DNA of 64,000 nucleotides from Veillonella criceti (GTDB lineage Bacteria; Bacillota; Negativicutes; Veillonellales; Veillonellaceae): NCBI RefSeq assembly GCF_900460315.1, contig NZ_UHIO01000001.1, positions 1,085,501 to 1,149,500 on the forward strand. Direction: 5' to 3'. The notes beneath the pieces are model-generated. The model made no database searches, was not told the origin of the DNA, and worked only from the letters and a program-made list of their open reading frames with translations. A program made the translations under genes and the position numbers. Shown here piece after piece: positions 35,763-44,346 of this stretch (positions within the stretch are counted from its first letter, which is position 1; each line of letters opens with the position of its first letter).

Positions 35763-37193
35763 ATGGAAAGCTTTATTGGAGCAGTTGAAACCATCGTCAA
35801 TACAGTGAACGATGTATTATGGGGCTATATACTTATGTATGCCTTAATCGGGATTGGCGTTTTCTTTACTATTTATTTAGGGGCACCACAATTTATTCGT
35901 TTTGGTCCTGCCTGCCGCCAAGTATTTGGTCGACTCTATAAAGGCCACAAGCCAAAAGGTAGCGATGATAATAAATCAATCTCCTCTTTCCAAGCCCTTG
36001 CCGTTGCCATCTCAGCGCAAGTAGGCACAGGTAATGTGGCCGGCGTAGCTACAGCCATTATGGCCGGTGGTCCTGGGGCTATCTTCTGGATGTGGTTAAG
36101 TGCTATGTTTGGCATGGCTACTATCTTTTCAGAAGCAATTTTAGCTCAGCATTATCGGGAAGATGTAAAGGGCCAATTCATTGGGGGCCCTGCGTTCTAT
36201 ATTTCAAAAGGGTTAAAAAATATAATTGGCCATGGTTCCGCTAATTTTCTCGCTTACTTTTTCTCCGTTGCCATTATTATAGCCTTAGGTTTTATAGGCT
36301 GTATGGTACAATCTAACTCCATCGCTTCGTCCATCAATAGTGCTTTTGGTTTTGAACCCTTATACGTTGGTCTTATCATCGCCCTATTTGCCGGTTTAAT
36401 TTTTATTGGTGGTATACGACGCATTGCTACCTTTGCCCAATTAGTAGTTCCTTTTATGGCCATTCTTTACATACTTTGTGCCATTATTATTCTATTTGAA
36501 TTTTCTGATCACATTGTACCAACCATCCAATATATTTTTGAAGGTGCTTTTAACCCACAAGCTATCGGGGGCGGTGCTTTAGGGGTAACTATAAAAGAAG
36601 CGATTCGCTTTGGTGTTGCCCGTGGGCTATTTTCTAATGAAGCCGGTATGGGATCTACACCGCATGCCCATGCAACAGCTTTAGTATTGCATCCAGTTCT
36701 ACAAGGTTTTGTTGCTTTCTTTGGTGTATTCTTTGATACCATTATCATTTGTACAGCTACCGCTTTAATTATTCTTTTGACTGGTAGTCATGAACTCGGC
36801 CTATCTGGTGCACTTGTTACCCAGCAAGCCTTCGCTACAGCCTTTGGTGATATTGGACCTGCTATTATCGCTATTTGCTTAACATTCTTCGCTTTTACTA
36901 CCGTTGTCGGTTGGTATTATTTCGGCGAATCCAATATTCGATTCTTATTCAAACAAAAAAATATAGCCATTCATATCTATCGTATTATTGTATTGGTATT
37001 CATTGTACTAGGATCTGCTGGTAAAGTGGATTTAGTCTGGAACTTAAGTGATATGTTTAACGGGATCATGGTTATTCCAAACTTAATTGCCTTAATTCTA
37101 CTTCGCAAAGAAATCAAGGATATCCTAAAACATTATGATGAAAGTCGCCAAGATGGTCCCCCTTCTTATGAATATCCTGAAATGAATCGATAG
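35763..37193 (+). CDS. Sodium:alanine/glycine symporter (AGCS family)
   Basis: A 476-aa transporter with about 10-11 helices. AGCS signature: SSFQALAVAISAQVGTGNVAGVATAIMAGGPGAIFWMW, and later GVARGLFSNEAGMGSTPHAHATA, with the sodium and alanine sites. The open frame extends to 35694, but the ATG at 35763 follows an AAGGAG and starts the canonical ESFIGAVETIVNTVNDVLWGY segment. It takes up alanine or glycine with sodium. It is followed by a hairpin terminator. Confidence 0.95.
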   Translation: MESFIGAVETIVNTVNDVLWGYILMYALIGIGVFFTIYLGAPQFIRFGPACRQVFGRLYKGHKPKGSDDNKSISSFQALAVAISAQVGTGNVAGVATAIMAGGPGAIFWMWLSAMFGMATIFSEAILAQHYREDVKGQFIGGPAFYISKGLKNIIGHGSANFLAYFFSVAIIIALGFIGCMVQSNSIASSINSAFGFEPLYVGLIIALFAGLIFIGGIRRIATFAQLVVPFMAILYILCAIIILFEFSDHIVPTIQYIFEGAFNPQAIGGGALGVTIKEAIRFGVARGLFSNEAGMGSTPHAHATALVLHPVLQGFVAFFGVFFDTIIICTATALIILLTGSHELGLSGALVTQQAFATAFGDIGPAIIAICLTFFAFTTVVGWYYFGESNIRFLFKQKNIAIHIYRIIVLVFIVLGSAGKVDLVWNLSDMFNGIMVIPNLIALILLRKEIKDILKHYDESRQDGPPSYEYPEMNR

Positions 37194-37218
37194 GTTAAAC
37201 GCCGGTTAACACAAAAAG

Positions 37219-37246
37219 AGCGCCTTGTGAATACTCACAAGGCGCT
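37219..37246. terminator. Bidirectional terminator
   Basis: A 12-bp stem (AGCGCCTTGTGA / TCACAAGGCGCT) with a 4-base loop lies between the AGCS gene and the convergent tRNA operon. The T run is stronger on the minus strand (CTCTTTTTG). Confidence 0.9.
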
Positions 37247-37257
37247 TATTTACTGTA

Positions 37258-37343
37258 TGGTGCGGTTGATGGGACTTGAACCCATACGAGCGTACGCTCA
37301 CCACCCCCTCAAGATGGCGTGTCTGCCATTCCACCACAACCGC
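37258..37343 (-). tRNA. tRNA-Leu (GAG)
   Basis: Class II tRNA of 86 bases with a long variable arm. Acceptor GCGGTTG/CAACCGC, discriminator A, CCA encoded. Anticodon stem CCATC/GGTGG and loop TTGAGGG give anticodon GAG. Confidence 0.9.
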
Positions 37344-37356
37344 ATGGAATTATTAA

Positions 37357-37432
37357 TGGTGCCTCAGGACAGAATCGAACTGTCGACACAAGGATTTTCA
37401 GTCCTTTGCTCTACCGACTGAGCTACCGAGGC
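37357..37432 (-). tRNA. tRNA-Phe (GAA)
   Basis: Acceptor GCCTCGG/CTGAGGC (one wobble), CCA encoded. Anticodon loop CTGAAAA contains GAA. D and T arms intact (AGTTCGATTCT). Confidence 0.93.
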
Positions 37433-37463
37433 AAATGAGGAAAAACATCTGTAAATAAAAAAA

Positions 37464-37539
37464 TGGCGACCCCGATCAGATTTGAACTGACGATCTTCGC
37501 CGTGACAGGGCGACATGTTAACCGCTACACCACGGGGCC
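37464..37539 (-). tRNA. tRNA-Asp (GTC)
   Basis: Acceptor GGCCCCG/CGGGGTC, discriminator G as usual for tRNA-Asp, CCA encoded. Anticodon loop CTGTCAC contains GTC. First gene of the Asp-Phe-Leu operon. Confidence 0.93.
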
Positions 37540-37567
37540 GCAATACCGTTGTTTCAGGTACTTACAT

Positions 37568-37596
37568 ATAGTATCATGATTTTATTTTTTGCGCAA
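37568..37596 (-). promoter_or_regulatory. Promoter of the Asp-Phe-Leu tRNA operon
   Basis: TTGCGC (37591-37596), 17 bases, TACTAT (37568-37573) on the minus strand, 29 bases before tRNA-Asp. Confidence 0.65.
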
Positions 37597-37736
37597 GAGG
37601 CAAAATGAATTTTTTTACATTTTTTTGAGGGAATATGTAAAAGAGAATTTCCTATTCTACATACATAGCATTTAAGTATATTCTTAATCTAGATTGTACA
37701 TTAAAATTATTAGCTAATTAGTAGATTAACAAATAG

Positions 37737-37765
37737 TTGATTTTTCATTTTCCAAGTATTATTAT
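37737..37765 (+). promoter_or_regulatory. Candidate promoter of the PPC-domain gene
   Basis: TTGATT (37737-37742), 17 bases, TATTAT (37760-37765), about 72 bases before the ATG. The rest of the 37597-37736 gap is AT-rich with no gene seen. Confidence 0.5.
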
Positions 37766-37836
37766 ACTCTCAGAAAAACGATTTGTTTTCTTCCAAAGAA
37801 TCCAATCAACCATTTAACTTAAAAGGAGTCTTAACT

Positions 37837-38265
37837 ATGCAATACAAACGTCTTGGCACTACCCATATTGCCTTTCGTCTTAATCCGGGTGAAGAGCTTG
37901 TCGAATCCATTGAAAAAATTGCTCGTGAAGCAAACATAACTACCGCTATGATTCAAGGTCTTGGTGCGACTAACGACATTGTCCTTGAAACCTATCGAGC
38001 CTCTGAAAAGAAATATTATCATCATCGCCTAACCGGTGATTTTGAAATTACTTCTATCACAGGTACTATTGATTTATTAAACAACGACTATTACTCTCAT
38101 CTCCACATTACTATTGCTGACCAAGAAGGCCATTCACATGGTGGTCATTTAACAAGTGCCATTATCAGTGTAACTGCGGAAATGATACTTACCTTATTAC
38201 CTGAGGATATTCATCGGGACTATGATGAAGAAGCTGAGTTGAACTTGTGGCAGTTGGATGAATAA
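37837..38265 (+). CDS. PPC/DUF296-domain protein
   Basis: A 142-aa protein of the DUF296 (plant and prokaryote conserved) fold: AFRLNPGEELVESIEKIAREANITTAMIQGLGATNDI, LTGDFEITSITGTID, HLHITIADQEGHSHGGHL. The HxH...GGH pattern is a metal-binding site in bacterial members. Function is unknown; bacterial homologues are often annotated as DNA-binding by analogy with plants. The start at 37837 follows AAAAGGAG. Confidence 0.88.
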   Translation: MQYKRLGTTHIAFRLNPGEELVESIEKIAREANITTAMIQGLGATNDIVLETYRASEKKYYHHRLTGDFEITSITGTIDLLNNDYYSHLHITIADQEGHSHGGHLTSAIISVTAEMILTLLPEDIHRDYDEEAELNLWQLDE

Positions 38266-38298
38266 AAAAGTTTTACAAATTAATAGTAATATTACAAA

Positions 38299-38329
38299 GC
38301 CCTAGGAGAATACTTTATTCTCCTAGGGC
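38299..38329. terminator. Bidirectional terminator
   Basis: A strong perfect stem GCCCTAGGAGAATA / TATTCTCCTAGGGC (allowing the central loop), between the plus-strand PPC gene and the minus-strand membrane-protein gene. A T-rich run follows on the plus strand (CCAATTTTATAC). Confidence 0.9.
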
Positions 38330-38334
38330 CAATT

Positions 38335-38805
38335 TTATACTAAAAAAAATTGTAAAAAACGAATTAATGAAATACACAAAATCGAATAGATAAAAAATAC
38401 TTCATATACAGTGATAGCCGGAAATGGACAAGCACAAAATCCATGCACTATACCACGCATAGAATAGCTAGCGGTTTCTAACTCTAATAGCAAATTTAAT
38501 TCAGTTTCAGAAACTGGTGTATGTGCGTCCATGCGACAATATTGCCAAAATAAAAGAACAACTATTGCTTCTTCTTTAATCAAACTCAACCATATATACC
38601 CTTGGAAAATTATCCAAAGTAAAAATAAAATCCGACCTATAAGATAACGTTTTCCTAGTAATATCGAAAAACAAAGTCCTATTGTACTACCTAATGTGCC
38701 TAATAAAATGCTCTCATTAGTAGTCAATGTAGAAATGCCTACACCCCAAAAGAATATACTCCAACACGCTGCCATTCCTTGAAAAATAAAAACAGCTAAA
38801 ACCAT
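38335..38805 (-). CDS. Unknown membrane protein
   Basis: A 156-aa protein with 3-4 hydrophobic segments (FIFQGMAACWSIFFWGVGIS, SILLGTLGSTIGLCFSILLG, FLLWIIFQGYIWLSLI, and a C-terminal one). No family is recognised. A GGAGG lies 12 bases before the ATG. It sits at the edge of the CRISPR-Cas region with a lower GC content and unlike codon use to the housekeeping genes, but nothing ties it to CRISPR function. Confidence 0.6.
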   Translation of the reverse strand: MVLAVFIFQGMAACWSIFFWGVGISTLTTNESILLGTLGSTIGLCFSILLGKRYLIGRILFLLWIIFQGYIWLSLIKEEAIVVLLFWQYCRMDAHTPVSETELNLLLELETASYSMRGIVHGFCACPFPAITVYEVFFIYSILCISLIRFLQFFLV

Positions 38806-38903
38806 TCCAGAAGAATGCCTCCTTAATTTAATTCTACCGCCTCACAACTAATACGCCTCTTCACGCTGAAAGTTACTATTATTCTCATACTTCACTGTTA
38901 TTC

Positions 38904-39698
38904 TTATATTACACCTGTTACTAATTGAAATATTATATTCAACATCCCAAAAATCAATCCATTTAAAATGTATACCATTACCAAAAGGGCTACAAAATTT
39001 ACATAATAAATTGCCATATATTTAAAAATCTTAGGTTTTACCCTATTAAGCACATAGTCTATATTCGTCTCTGCATTTACAGGTGCATGATTATCAACAT
39101 ATATAATAAGTCGTTTTTTAAGCTTTTGTACAACTAATAAGGTAAAACACCAAATAATACCTATATCCAGTAAGACTAGCAAAGGAATAACACTAGATAA
39201 AACCATATATCGAAGGCCTATAAAATACGAAATAGTAGCTGCAAAACTTACAATTAACAAAGGCAACAATCCCCAACAAATCCTCTGCACAGAAGTATTG
39301 AGTATATCTGAACCAACTAAAATTCCCACAAACAAAATCCAAGTCACTACTTCTGCTATTATAAAATGCCCCCAAGGCAACGATAAAATTGGTTGTATTA
39401 TAAAAGTACTACCTATACCTAATACAACTGCTAAATAAAATACGTTCCTATTTAGTTCCTGTGTACCAAAAGCCCAAACACTAAATAATCCCCAAACACT
39501 CATAACAGCAATTATCATATGAATAGTATTGAATTCTTGAAATCCCATTTCCAAGAATATTTTTGAAATCACACAACCTAATAAATGAATTGCAAACATA
39601 TATTTAAGAGTTAAATTATCCACTAAGTCTATAATCTGAGAAGATATTGATGTATTCCCTTCATAATTAATAAATAATTGTTTCCAATGCAGTTCCAT
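38904..39698 (-). CDS. Unknown polytopic membrane protein
   Basis: A 264-aa protein with 7-8 predicted helices: segments near residues 33-50, 58-78, 85-105, 112-128, 138-160, 165-190, and 235-260. No family is recognised. Charged soluble stretch KLKKRLIIYVDNHAPVNAETNIDYVLNRVKPKIFK separates the last helix pair. It lies between the unknown 156-aa protein and the cas6/cas1 pair, after the terminator of cas6; a role in the CRISPR system is possible but unsupported. Confidence 0.6.
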   Translation of the reverse strand: MELHWKQLFINYEGNTSISSQIIDLVDNLTLKYMFAIHLLGCVISKIFLEMGFQEFNTIHMIIAVMSVWGLFSVWAFGTQELNRNVFYLAVVLGIGSTFIIQPILSLPWGHFIIAEVVTWILFVGILVGSDILNTSVQRICWGLLPLLIVSFAATISYFIGLRYMVLSSVIPLLVLLDIGIIWCFTLLVVQKLKKRLIIYVDNHAPVNAETNIDYVLNRVKPKIFKYMAIYYVNFVALLVMVYILNGLIFGMLNIIFQLVTGVI

Positions 39699-39755
39699 AA
39701 AGCTCCCCCTTGAACCTTATATTATAATAATAAAATACTTTTGAGCATATAAAAT

Positions 39756-39809
39756 CACCCCATATCCAGGTGTATGCTCACTATAGCATATCCCATAGAC
39801 AATGGGGTG
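39756..39809 (-). terminator. Terminator of the cas1-cas6 unit
   Basis: CACCCCAT and ATGGGGTG form the base of a long two-part hairpin with an inner ATGC/GCAT stem; ATTTTAT follows on the minus strand. It lies just beyond the cas6 stop. Confidence 0.65.
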
Positions 39810-39826
39810 TCCGATTGAAATGATAT

Positions 39827-40645
39827 TTAATTCATGCTTATTCTTGTTTCACCCAACCCTTGAGCTGTCAACCGACCTACACCACAAAATTCAGCAAAAC
39901 TAGCTAATAAGCAAATTAATCGTTGCTCTTCTAAGGATAGATGCCCTATAGCAAAAGAGATGTTTCCAATAAAGCCATTGACACCTCTATCACGCCCATA
40001 AAATACTCGTTGTGTTCTACCTTTCCAAAAAACTGGTGGCATAGAAGAAGCAATTGACTCTATAAGCTCCTTATCAAGGATATTATCTGTTGTATTCATA
40101 TTCCATTTTATAAGCAATGATTTAAAAATTAATTGTGGTAATGGCATGGGATAATCAAATGTATCTACCCGAAATGAAACAGGGCTCAAAAACTCAAATT
40201 TTACCTCTTTAAACTTTTTATCAATTTGACAAATTTTAAATAAATCCATTTCAGAAATTACGCCTGTATTCGGATGCGACTCCTCTCCACCTACATAACG
40301 TTCTTCCAAAACAAATACAGCCTGATTAATTTTAATTTCGCTATATTGTGGAATAGATAGTATTAACTCTAACAACCTTTCATCCCAACAAGCAATACGA
40401 AACATAGCTTCTGTCCCTGGCTTAACTTTGATTTTATTATCAGTTTCCTTAATTTTAAATTTAAAAGTTAATGACGATAACGAAAAAGGTTTCAATTGAG
40501 ACATATTATGATAAAATGTCGCTTCTTCTTCACTAACAGTCTGAAGCAAAGAAAAAAAGGCCCCATGCACAGCTCGTCCATTATACTTGTCTATATTTCC
40601 TTCTTTTACACATCGTAATTCAAACTCAATCGCACCTAAAATCAT
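39827..40645 (-). CDS. cas6: CRISPR pre-crRNA endoribonuclease Cas6
   Basis: A 272-aa RAMP protein of the Cas6 family. The diagnostic C-terminal part reads GVNGFIGNISFAIGHLSLEEQRLICLLASFAEFCGVGRLTAQGLGETRI, containing the glycine-rich loop. The N-terminal part has RAVHGAFFSLLQ, the usual Cas6 start with a candidate catalytic histidine. It cuts the repeat transcript within each repeat to leave the 8-base handle (ATTGAAAC) at the 5' end of crRNA. It lies 48 bases after cas1 on the same strand. Confidence 0.9.
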   Translation of the reverse strand: MILGAIEFELRCVKEGNIDKYNGRAVHGAFFSLLQTVSEEEATFYHNMSQLKPFSLSSLTFKFKIKETDNKIKVKPGTEAMFRIACWDERLLELILSIPQYSEIKINQAVFVLEERYVGGEESHPNTGVISEMDLFKICQIDKKFKEVKFEFLSPVSFRVDTFDYPMPLPQLIFKSLLIKWNMNTTDNILDKELIESIASSMPPVFWKGRTQRVFYGRDRGVNGFIGNISFAIGHLSLEEQRLICLLASFAEFCGVGRLTAQGLGETRISMN

Positions 40646-40693
40646 ATGTCCTATTCACTCCTAAAGAAAACTACTCCTTAATTATCTTATATT

Positions 40694-41677
40694 TTATTTA
40701 CTATTATCTGCTGTCTCTTTCTGATATTCTCGGACCTGTTTATAAAAATCTTTCACTTCTCTCTCAATTAATTTTCTCGGAGTTAAGCCATCTAATCCTT
40801 TAAATTCAGTTTCCATATACTTTTCATATACCTCAATCCATTTTACCTGACCTTGAGATGATAAAAAACAGCCTTTTTCTTCAAAAACAAAATCATCAAT
40901 AGAAAAAGTCTTTACATTTAATACCTTTAATACTAATCGATCTGTTACCTTTTGTCTTAATAAATCCATTAAATCATAAACTAAACTATCTTTACGCCCA
41001 TTATTACTATGAAGAACACCAATTCGTTCATCCAAATAAATCTCCATCATAGCTAAGCGTACTTCCCGTTCTAAAAAACTATAGGCATAACTCAACAAAG
41101 AATTTACTGGATCCATAGTCCCCTTGTGTTCACGTCCCACCCACTGCCAAGTATCTGCTCTTAATACACTACTGAAAGCTTCAAAATAATACTTTGAAGC
41201 CATTCCTTCAGTCCCACGCAATTTTTCAACAGAAGCAGAACGTTGACACATAAAAAATGCTTGTTTTAAATATTGTAACGAATTATTTATTTCCCCAGAA
41301 CTATCTTTTTTTACATATCTTTTTAAAAGCTCTGTTTGTGCCATAATTTTATGTTTAACAATATAACGTGCCAACTCTAACTGATAAACAGAGTTTGTAA
41401 ATAAATTTACTTGCTGGATTAATTTATTTGCCCCCACTCTATGTCCGCCCAAATAAGATAATACTCTACCTTTATAATCTACATAAATAATAATAACCTT
41501 ATTAACAATTAATTCAGCAATAAGTTGAGTCGATATTTGTGCATATTTACTAATTACGACCTGTTTTACTGTTTTTAAGGGTATACTATATTGAACACTA
41601 CCATCCTTGGCAACCACAACTCGCCCTCCGCTTTTACTTGCTACAGCCCCTGGCGATAATAAATACAGTATCGGCAT
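40694..41677 (-). CDS. cas1: CRISPR-associated endonuclease Cas1
   Basis: A 327-aa Cas1 integrase. N-terminal beta domain LYLLSPGAVASKSGGRVVV and STQLIAELIVNKVIIIYVDYKGRVLSYLGG; alpha domain with the acidic residue in YYFEAFSSVLRADTWQW, the histidine in GVLHSNNGRKDSLVYDLMDLLRQKV. The last metal position is Asp-X-X-Asp rather than the commoner Asp-X-X-Glu. It is near the leader-distal end of the array and has no cas2 beside it: cas2 is at 60166-60441. A GGGGG binding site precedes the ATG. Not fused to a reverse transcriptase. Confidence 0.96.
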   Translation of the reverse strand: MPILYLLSPGAVASKSGGRVVVAKDGSVQYSIPLKTVKQVVISKYAQISTQLIAELIVNKVIIIYVDYKGRVLSYLGGHRVGANKLIQQVNLFTNSVYQLELARYIVKHKIMAQTELLKRYVKKDSSGEINNSLQYLKQAFFMCQRSASVEKLRGTEGMASKYYFEAFSSVLRADTWQWVGREHKGTMDPVNSLLSYAYSFLEREVRLAMMEIYLDERIGVLHSNNGRKDSLVYDLMDLLRQKVTDRLVLKVLNVKTFSIDDFVFEEKGCFLSSQGQVKWIEVYEKYMETEFKGLDGLTPRKLIEREVKDFYKQVREYQKETADNSK

Positions 41678-41824
41678 ACCTTTCCCCCATTTTGCACAAA
41701 AAACATTAAGATGGATATTTAAATCCCCTAAATCAATATTTATAAAGTAAGTCCAATCATCAGCTCAATCTATATAGAGGACTTCTACATAATTAACTAA
41801 TACATTTTTACTTAATGCAATAAC
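41678..41824. other. Spacer between cas1 and the array
   Basis: There is no gene here. The stretch has an AAGTCC / GGACTT hairpin (41749-41784) that could end the crRNA precursor on the minus strand, though it lacks a good T run. No confident cas1 promoter was found. Confidence 0.5.
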
Positions 41825-43879
41825 TATTCACTATTGCAAGTGGTAAGCAGTGCTGCAACCAGAACAAAGCGGCGTAATCACTATACTTGACTAAGTTTCA
41901 ATACCGCAAGCGGTAAGCAGTGCTGCAACTCAAAAAAGAGCTCACTCAGGGGGCAACTCGAATGTCGTTTCAATACCGCAAGCGATAAGCAGTGCTGCAA
42001 CTGCCAAGTCTTAGAACCATCAATGATCCCAGTTAGTTTCAATACCGCAAGCGGTAAGCAGTGCTGCAACATAAATATGTATCTGATTATATTGAGTTTA
42101 TTAAAAATTGTTTCAATACCGCAAGCGGTAAGCAGTGCTGCAACTCTATCAAGAGTTTATGGAATCAGACTGTAATTTGTTTCAATACCGCAAGCGGTAA
42201 GCAGTGCTGCAACCTTTTAACGGAAAGATGTTAGAATTAAGAGCCGTTCAGTTTCAATACCGCAAGCGGTAAGCAGTGCTGCAACTAAAGACCTGGGCAT
42301 AACAAAAGAAAGCATTTGTTTCAATACCGCAAGCGGTAAGCAGTGCTGCAACTATACCCTACAAAATTTTAATTACAGGGACACCGTTTCAATACCGCAA
42401 GCGGTAAGCAGTGCTGCAACACAGAGCCAGAACTCGTGGACATTGCAATCTTTGGGTTTCAATACCGCAAGCGGTAAGCAGTACTGCAACTTTAAAGCCG
42501 GCGTTAATATGATTAGTGACATGACGTTTCAATACCGCAAGCGGTAAGCAGTGCTGCAACTTTAGTAATTATTACAATTTTATTGTCAATTGGGTTTGTT
42601 TCAATACCGCAAGCGGTAAGCAGTGCTGCAACTGTAAACACGTCCGAAGGAATTCGGACGATCGAACCGTTTCAATACCGCAAGCGGTAAGCAGTGCTGC
42701 AACGTTATTTAAAAGCAAATGTATTGCTTCTTCATTTAGTTTCAATACCGCAAGCGGTAAGCAGTGCTGCAACTGGGCTTAAGGATTTTCCAGGCGAGAT
42801 TATTAGTTTCAATACCGCAAGCGGTAAGCAGTGCTGCAACTATATATCTGGTTATAAGAGGAAAATGACATGAAGTTTCAATACCGCAAGCGGTAAGCAG
42901 TGCTGCAACTTAGAAAGGATATTATTATGGATAATATTATTGGTTTCAATACCGCAAGCGGTAAGCAGTGCTGCAACCGAGTACGTGCAAAAGTCAATAC
43001 TGTATTGCCTCAGTTTCAATACCGCAAGCGGTAAGCAGTGCTGCAACTAAATCTGGTTTTATCGGTAATGAATGCGCACAAACGTTTCAATACCGCAAGC
43101 GGTAAGCAGTGCTGCAACGAAAAGCTCTTCATTGTTTGAAGATTTTGACGGTTTCAATACCGCAAGCGGTAAGCAGTGCTGCAACTAGAACCTGACATGA
43201 TCCCTGTAATATGGGAGTTTCAATACCGCAAGCGGTAAGCAGTGCTGCAACTCTAAAGTAGAACAACAAGTATTTGAAGCTTTAAAGTTTCAATACCGCA
43301 AGCGGTAAGCAGTGCTGCAACCGGTGCAGTGGTTAAGTCTTTCGGGGAGGTAGTGGGTTTCAATACCGCAAGCGGTAAGCAGTGCTGCAACGGACGGCTC
43401 TGATTGGAACGCCACTGACGGCGTGAGTTTCAATACCGCAAGCGGTAAGCAGTGCTGCAACAATTAACGGCGAATTTAGCTTTAGCCAAACGCCAGTTTC
43501 AATACCGCAAGCGGTAAGCAGTGCTGCAACTAGTATGAATTTACTATCATTTAATTATGCGGAGTTTCAATACCGCAAGCGGTAAGCAGTGCTGCAACTA
43601 ACTATGCCTATAGTAATATTGACTTCACTCAGAGTTTCAATACCGCAAGCGGTAAGCAGTGCTGCAACCCATTCCATTTTTCACGAATTTCACCATTTTC
43701 GTGTTTCAATACCGCAAGCGGTAAGCAGTGCTGCAACTATTGGTTATGCATGTAGTATGGCCTCCTTATTATTAGTTTCAATACCGCAAGCGGTAAGCAG
43801 TGCTGCAACGCTCTCAAATGGTCCCATTGGAACACCCTTATACAGTTTCAATACCGCAAGCGGTAAGCAGTGCTGCAAC
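41825..43879 (-). CRISPR. CRISPR array: 29 intact 35-base repeats plus one degenerate terminal repeat, 29 spacers
   Basis: The repeat is 35 bases. On the plus strand it starts GTTTCAATACCGCAAGCG and ends AAGCAGTGCTGCAAC; on the minus strand it ends in ATTGAAAC, the usual 8-base crRNA handle of type III and I systems. Intact repeats run from 41895 to 43879; spacers are 31-39 bases. The unit at 41825-41859 is heavily mutated in its left part (TATTCACTATTGCAAGTG), the typical leader-distal decay, while repeats at 41967 and 42456 have one base change. Degeneracy at the low-coordinate end, the handle orientation and the promoter at 44076-44104 all agree that the array is transcribed right to left. 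Confidence 0.98.
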
Positions 43880-44075
43880 ACTATAATCTCAAACTTCGCA
43901 TAAACACTAGCTCAAAAACAGTATTTTAGAAACCTAAGCAACTCTATAACACTATTTTTCAAATCTTGTGTTTTGCTACTTCTTAGAAATAGTTTCAACT
44001 CACCAAAACACTGATAAATACTTCGTTCTCAATTACTGATAAAGTGTAAGAAATCTATTTTCTAACTATATTGAT
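43880..44075 (-). promoter_or_regulatory. CRISPR leader
   Basis: About 195 bases of AT-rich sequence between the leader promoter and the first repeat transcribed. It has no gene. It includes stretches with short self-similarity (TTAGAAATAG, TAGTTTCAACTC) near the repeat start word, which may be acquisition signals. Confidence 0.7.
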
Positions 44076-44104
44076 ATTATAAGGGTTTTCTCACTTTTAG
44101 TCAA
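44076..44104 (-). promoter_or_regulatory. CRISPR array promoter
   Basis: TTGACT (44099-44104), exactly 17 bases, TATAAT (44076-44081) on the minus strand, about 200 bases upstream of the first repeat. Confidence 0.85.
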
Positions 44105-44251
44105 TTTCAGGATAGATTTCTTAAAAATTACATAAAAATCAATTGAGCCCATACTTACACTATTTGTAACAATATTTTTGATTTTTACTATTAAAGAAAA
44201 CCTTAAACCTTAAACCCTAACAGCTAAAATCTAAAATTTAAAGTCTAAAGT

Positions 44252-44281
44252 CTTATACTAAAATTACTTATACTAAAATTA
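44252..44281. repeat. 15-base tandem duplication
   Basis: CTTATACTAAAATTA occurs twice head to tail between the end of the cas operon and the array leader. The preceding 44195-44250 is low-complexity DNA with CCTTAAA and CTAAAATCTAAAATTTAAAG-like words. Confidence 0.7.
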
Positions 44282-44344
44282 GAGGTCATAACAAAATAAA
44301 TGGTAAAACTATCATTCTATTACAACCTCTAATTCGTATTAATT
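44277..44344 (-). terminator. Terminator of the cas effector operon
   Basis: AATTAGAGGT and ACCTCTAATT form the base of a hairpin at the stop of the TIGR03986 gene, followed by a T/A-rich stretch. It insulates the effector operon from the array promoter. Confidence 0.65.
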
Positions 44345-44346
44345 AC

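Noticed and set aside
40694-41677. Reverse transcriptase or Cas4 fused to Cas1 as a source of RNA-derived spacers
   Set aside because: Cas1 is of normal length and neither RT nor Cas4 motifs are found in the window, so spacer orientation cannot be explained by RNA uptake through an RT.
41881-43903. Reading frames of 60-100 aa within the array, with repeated LQHCLPLAVLK or VSIPQAVSSAAT peptides
   Set aside because: They are translations of the 35-base repeat, which stays in frame through spacers of suitable length; no ribosome binding sites.
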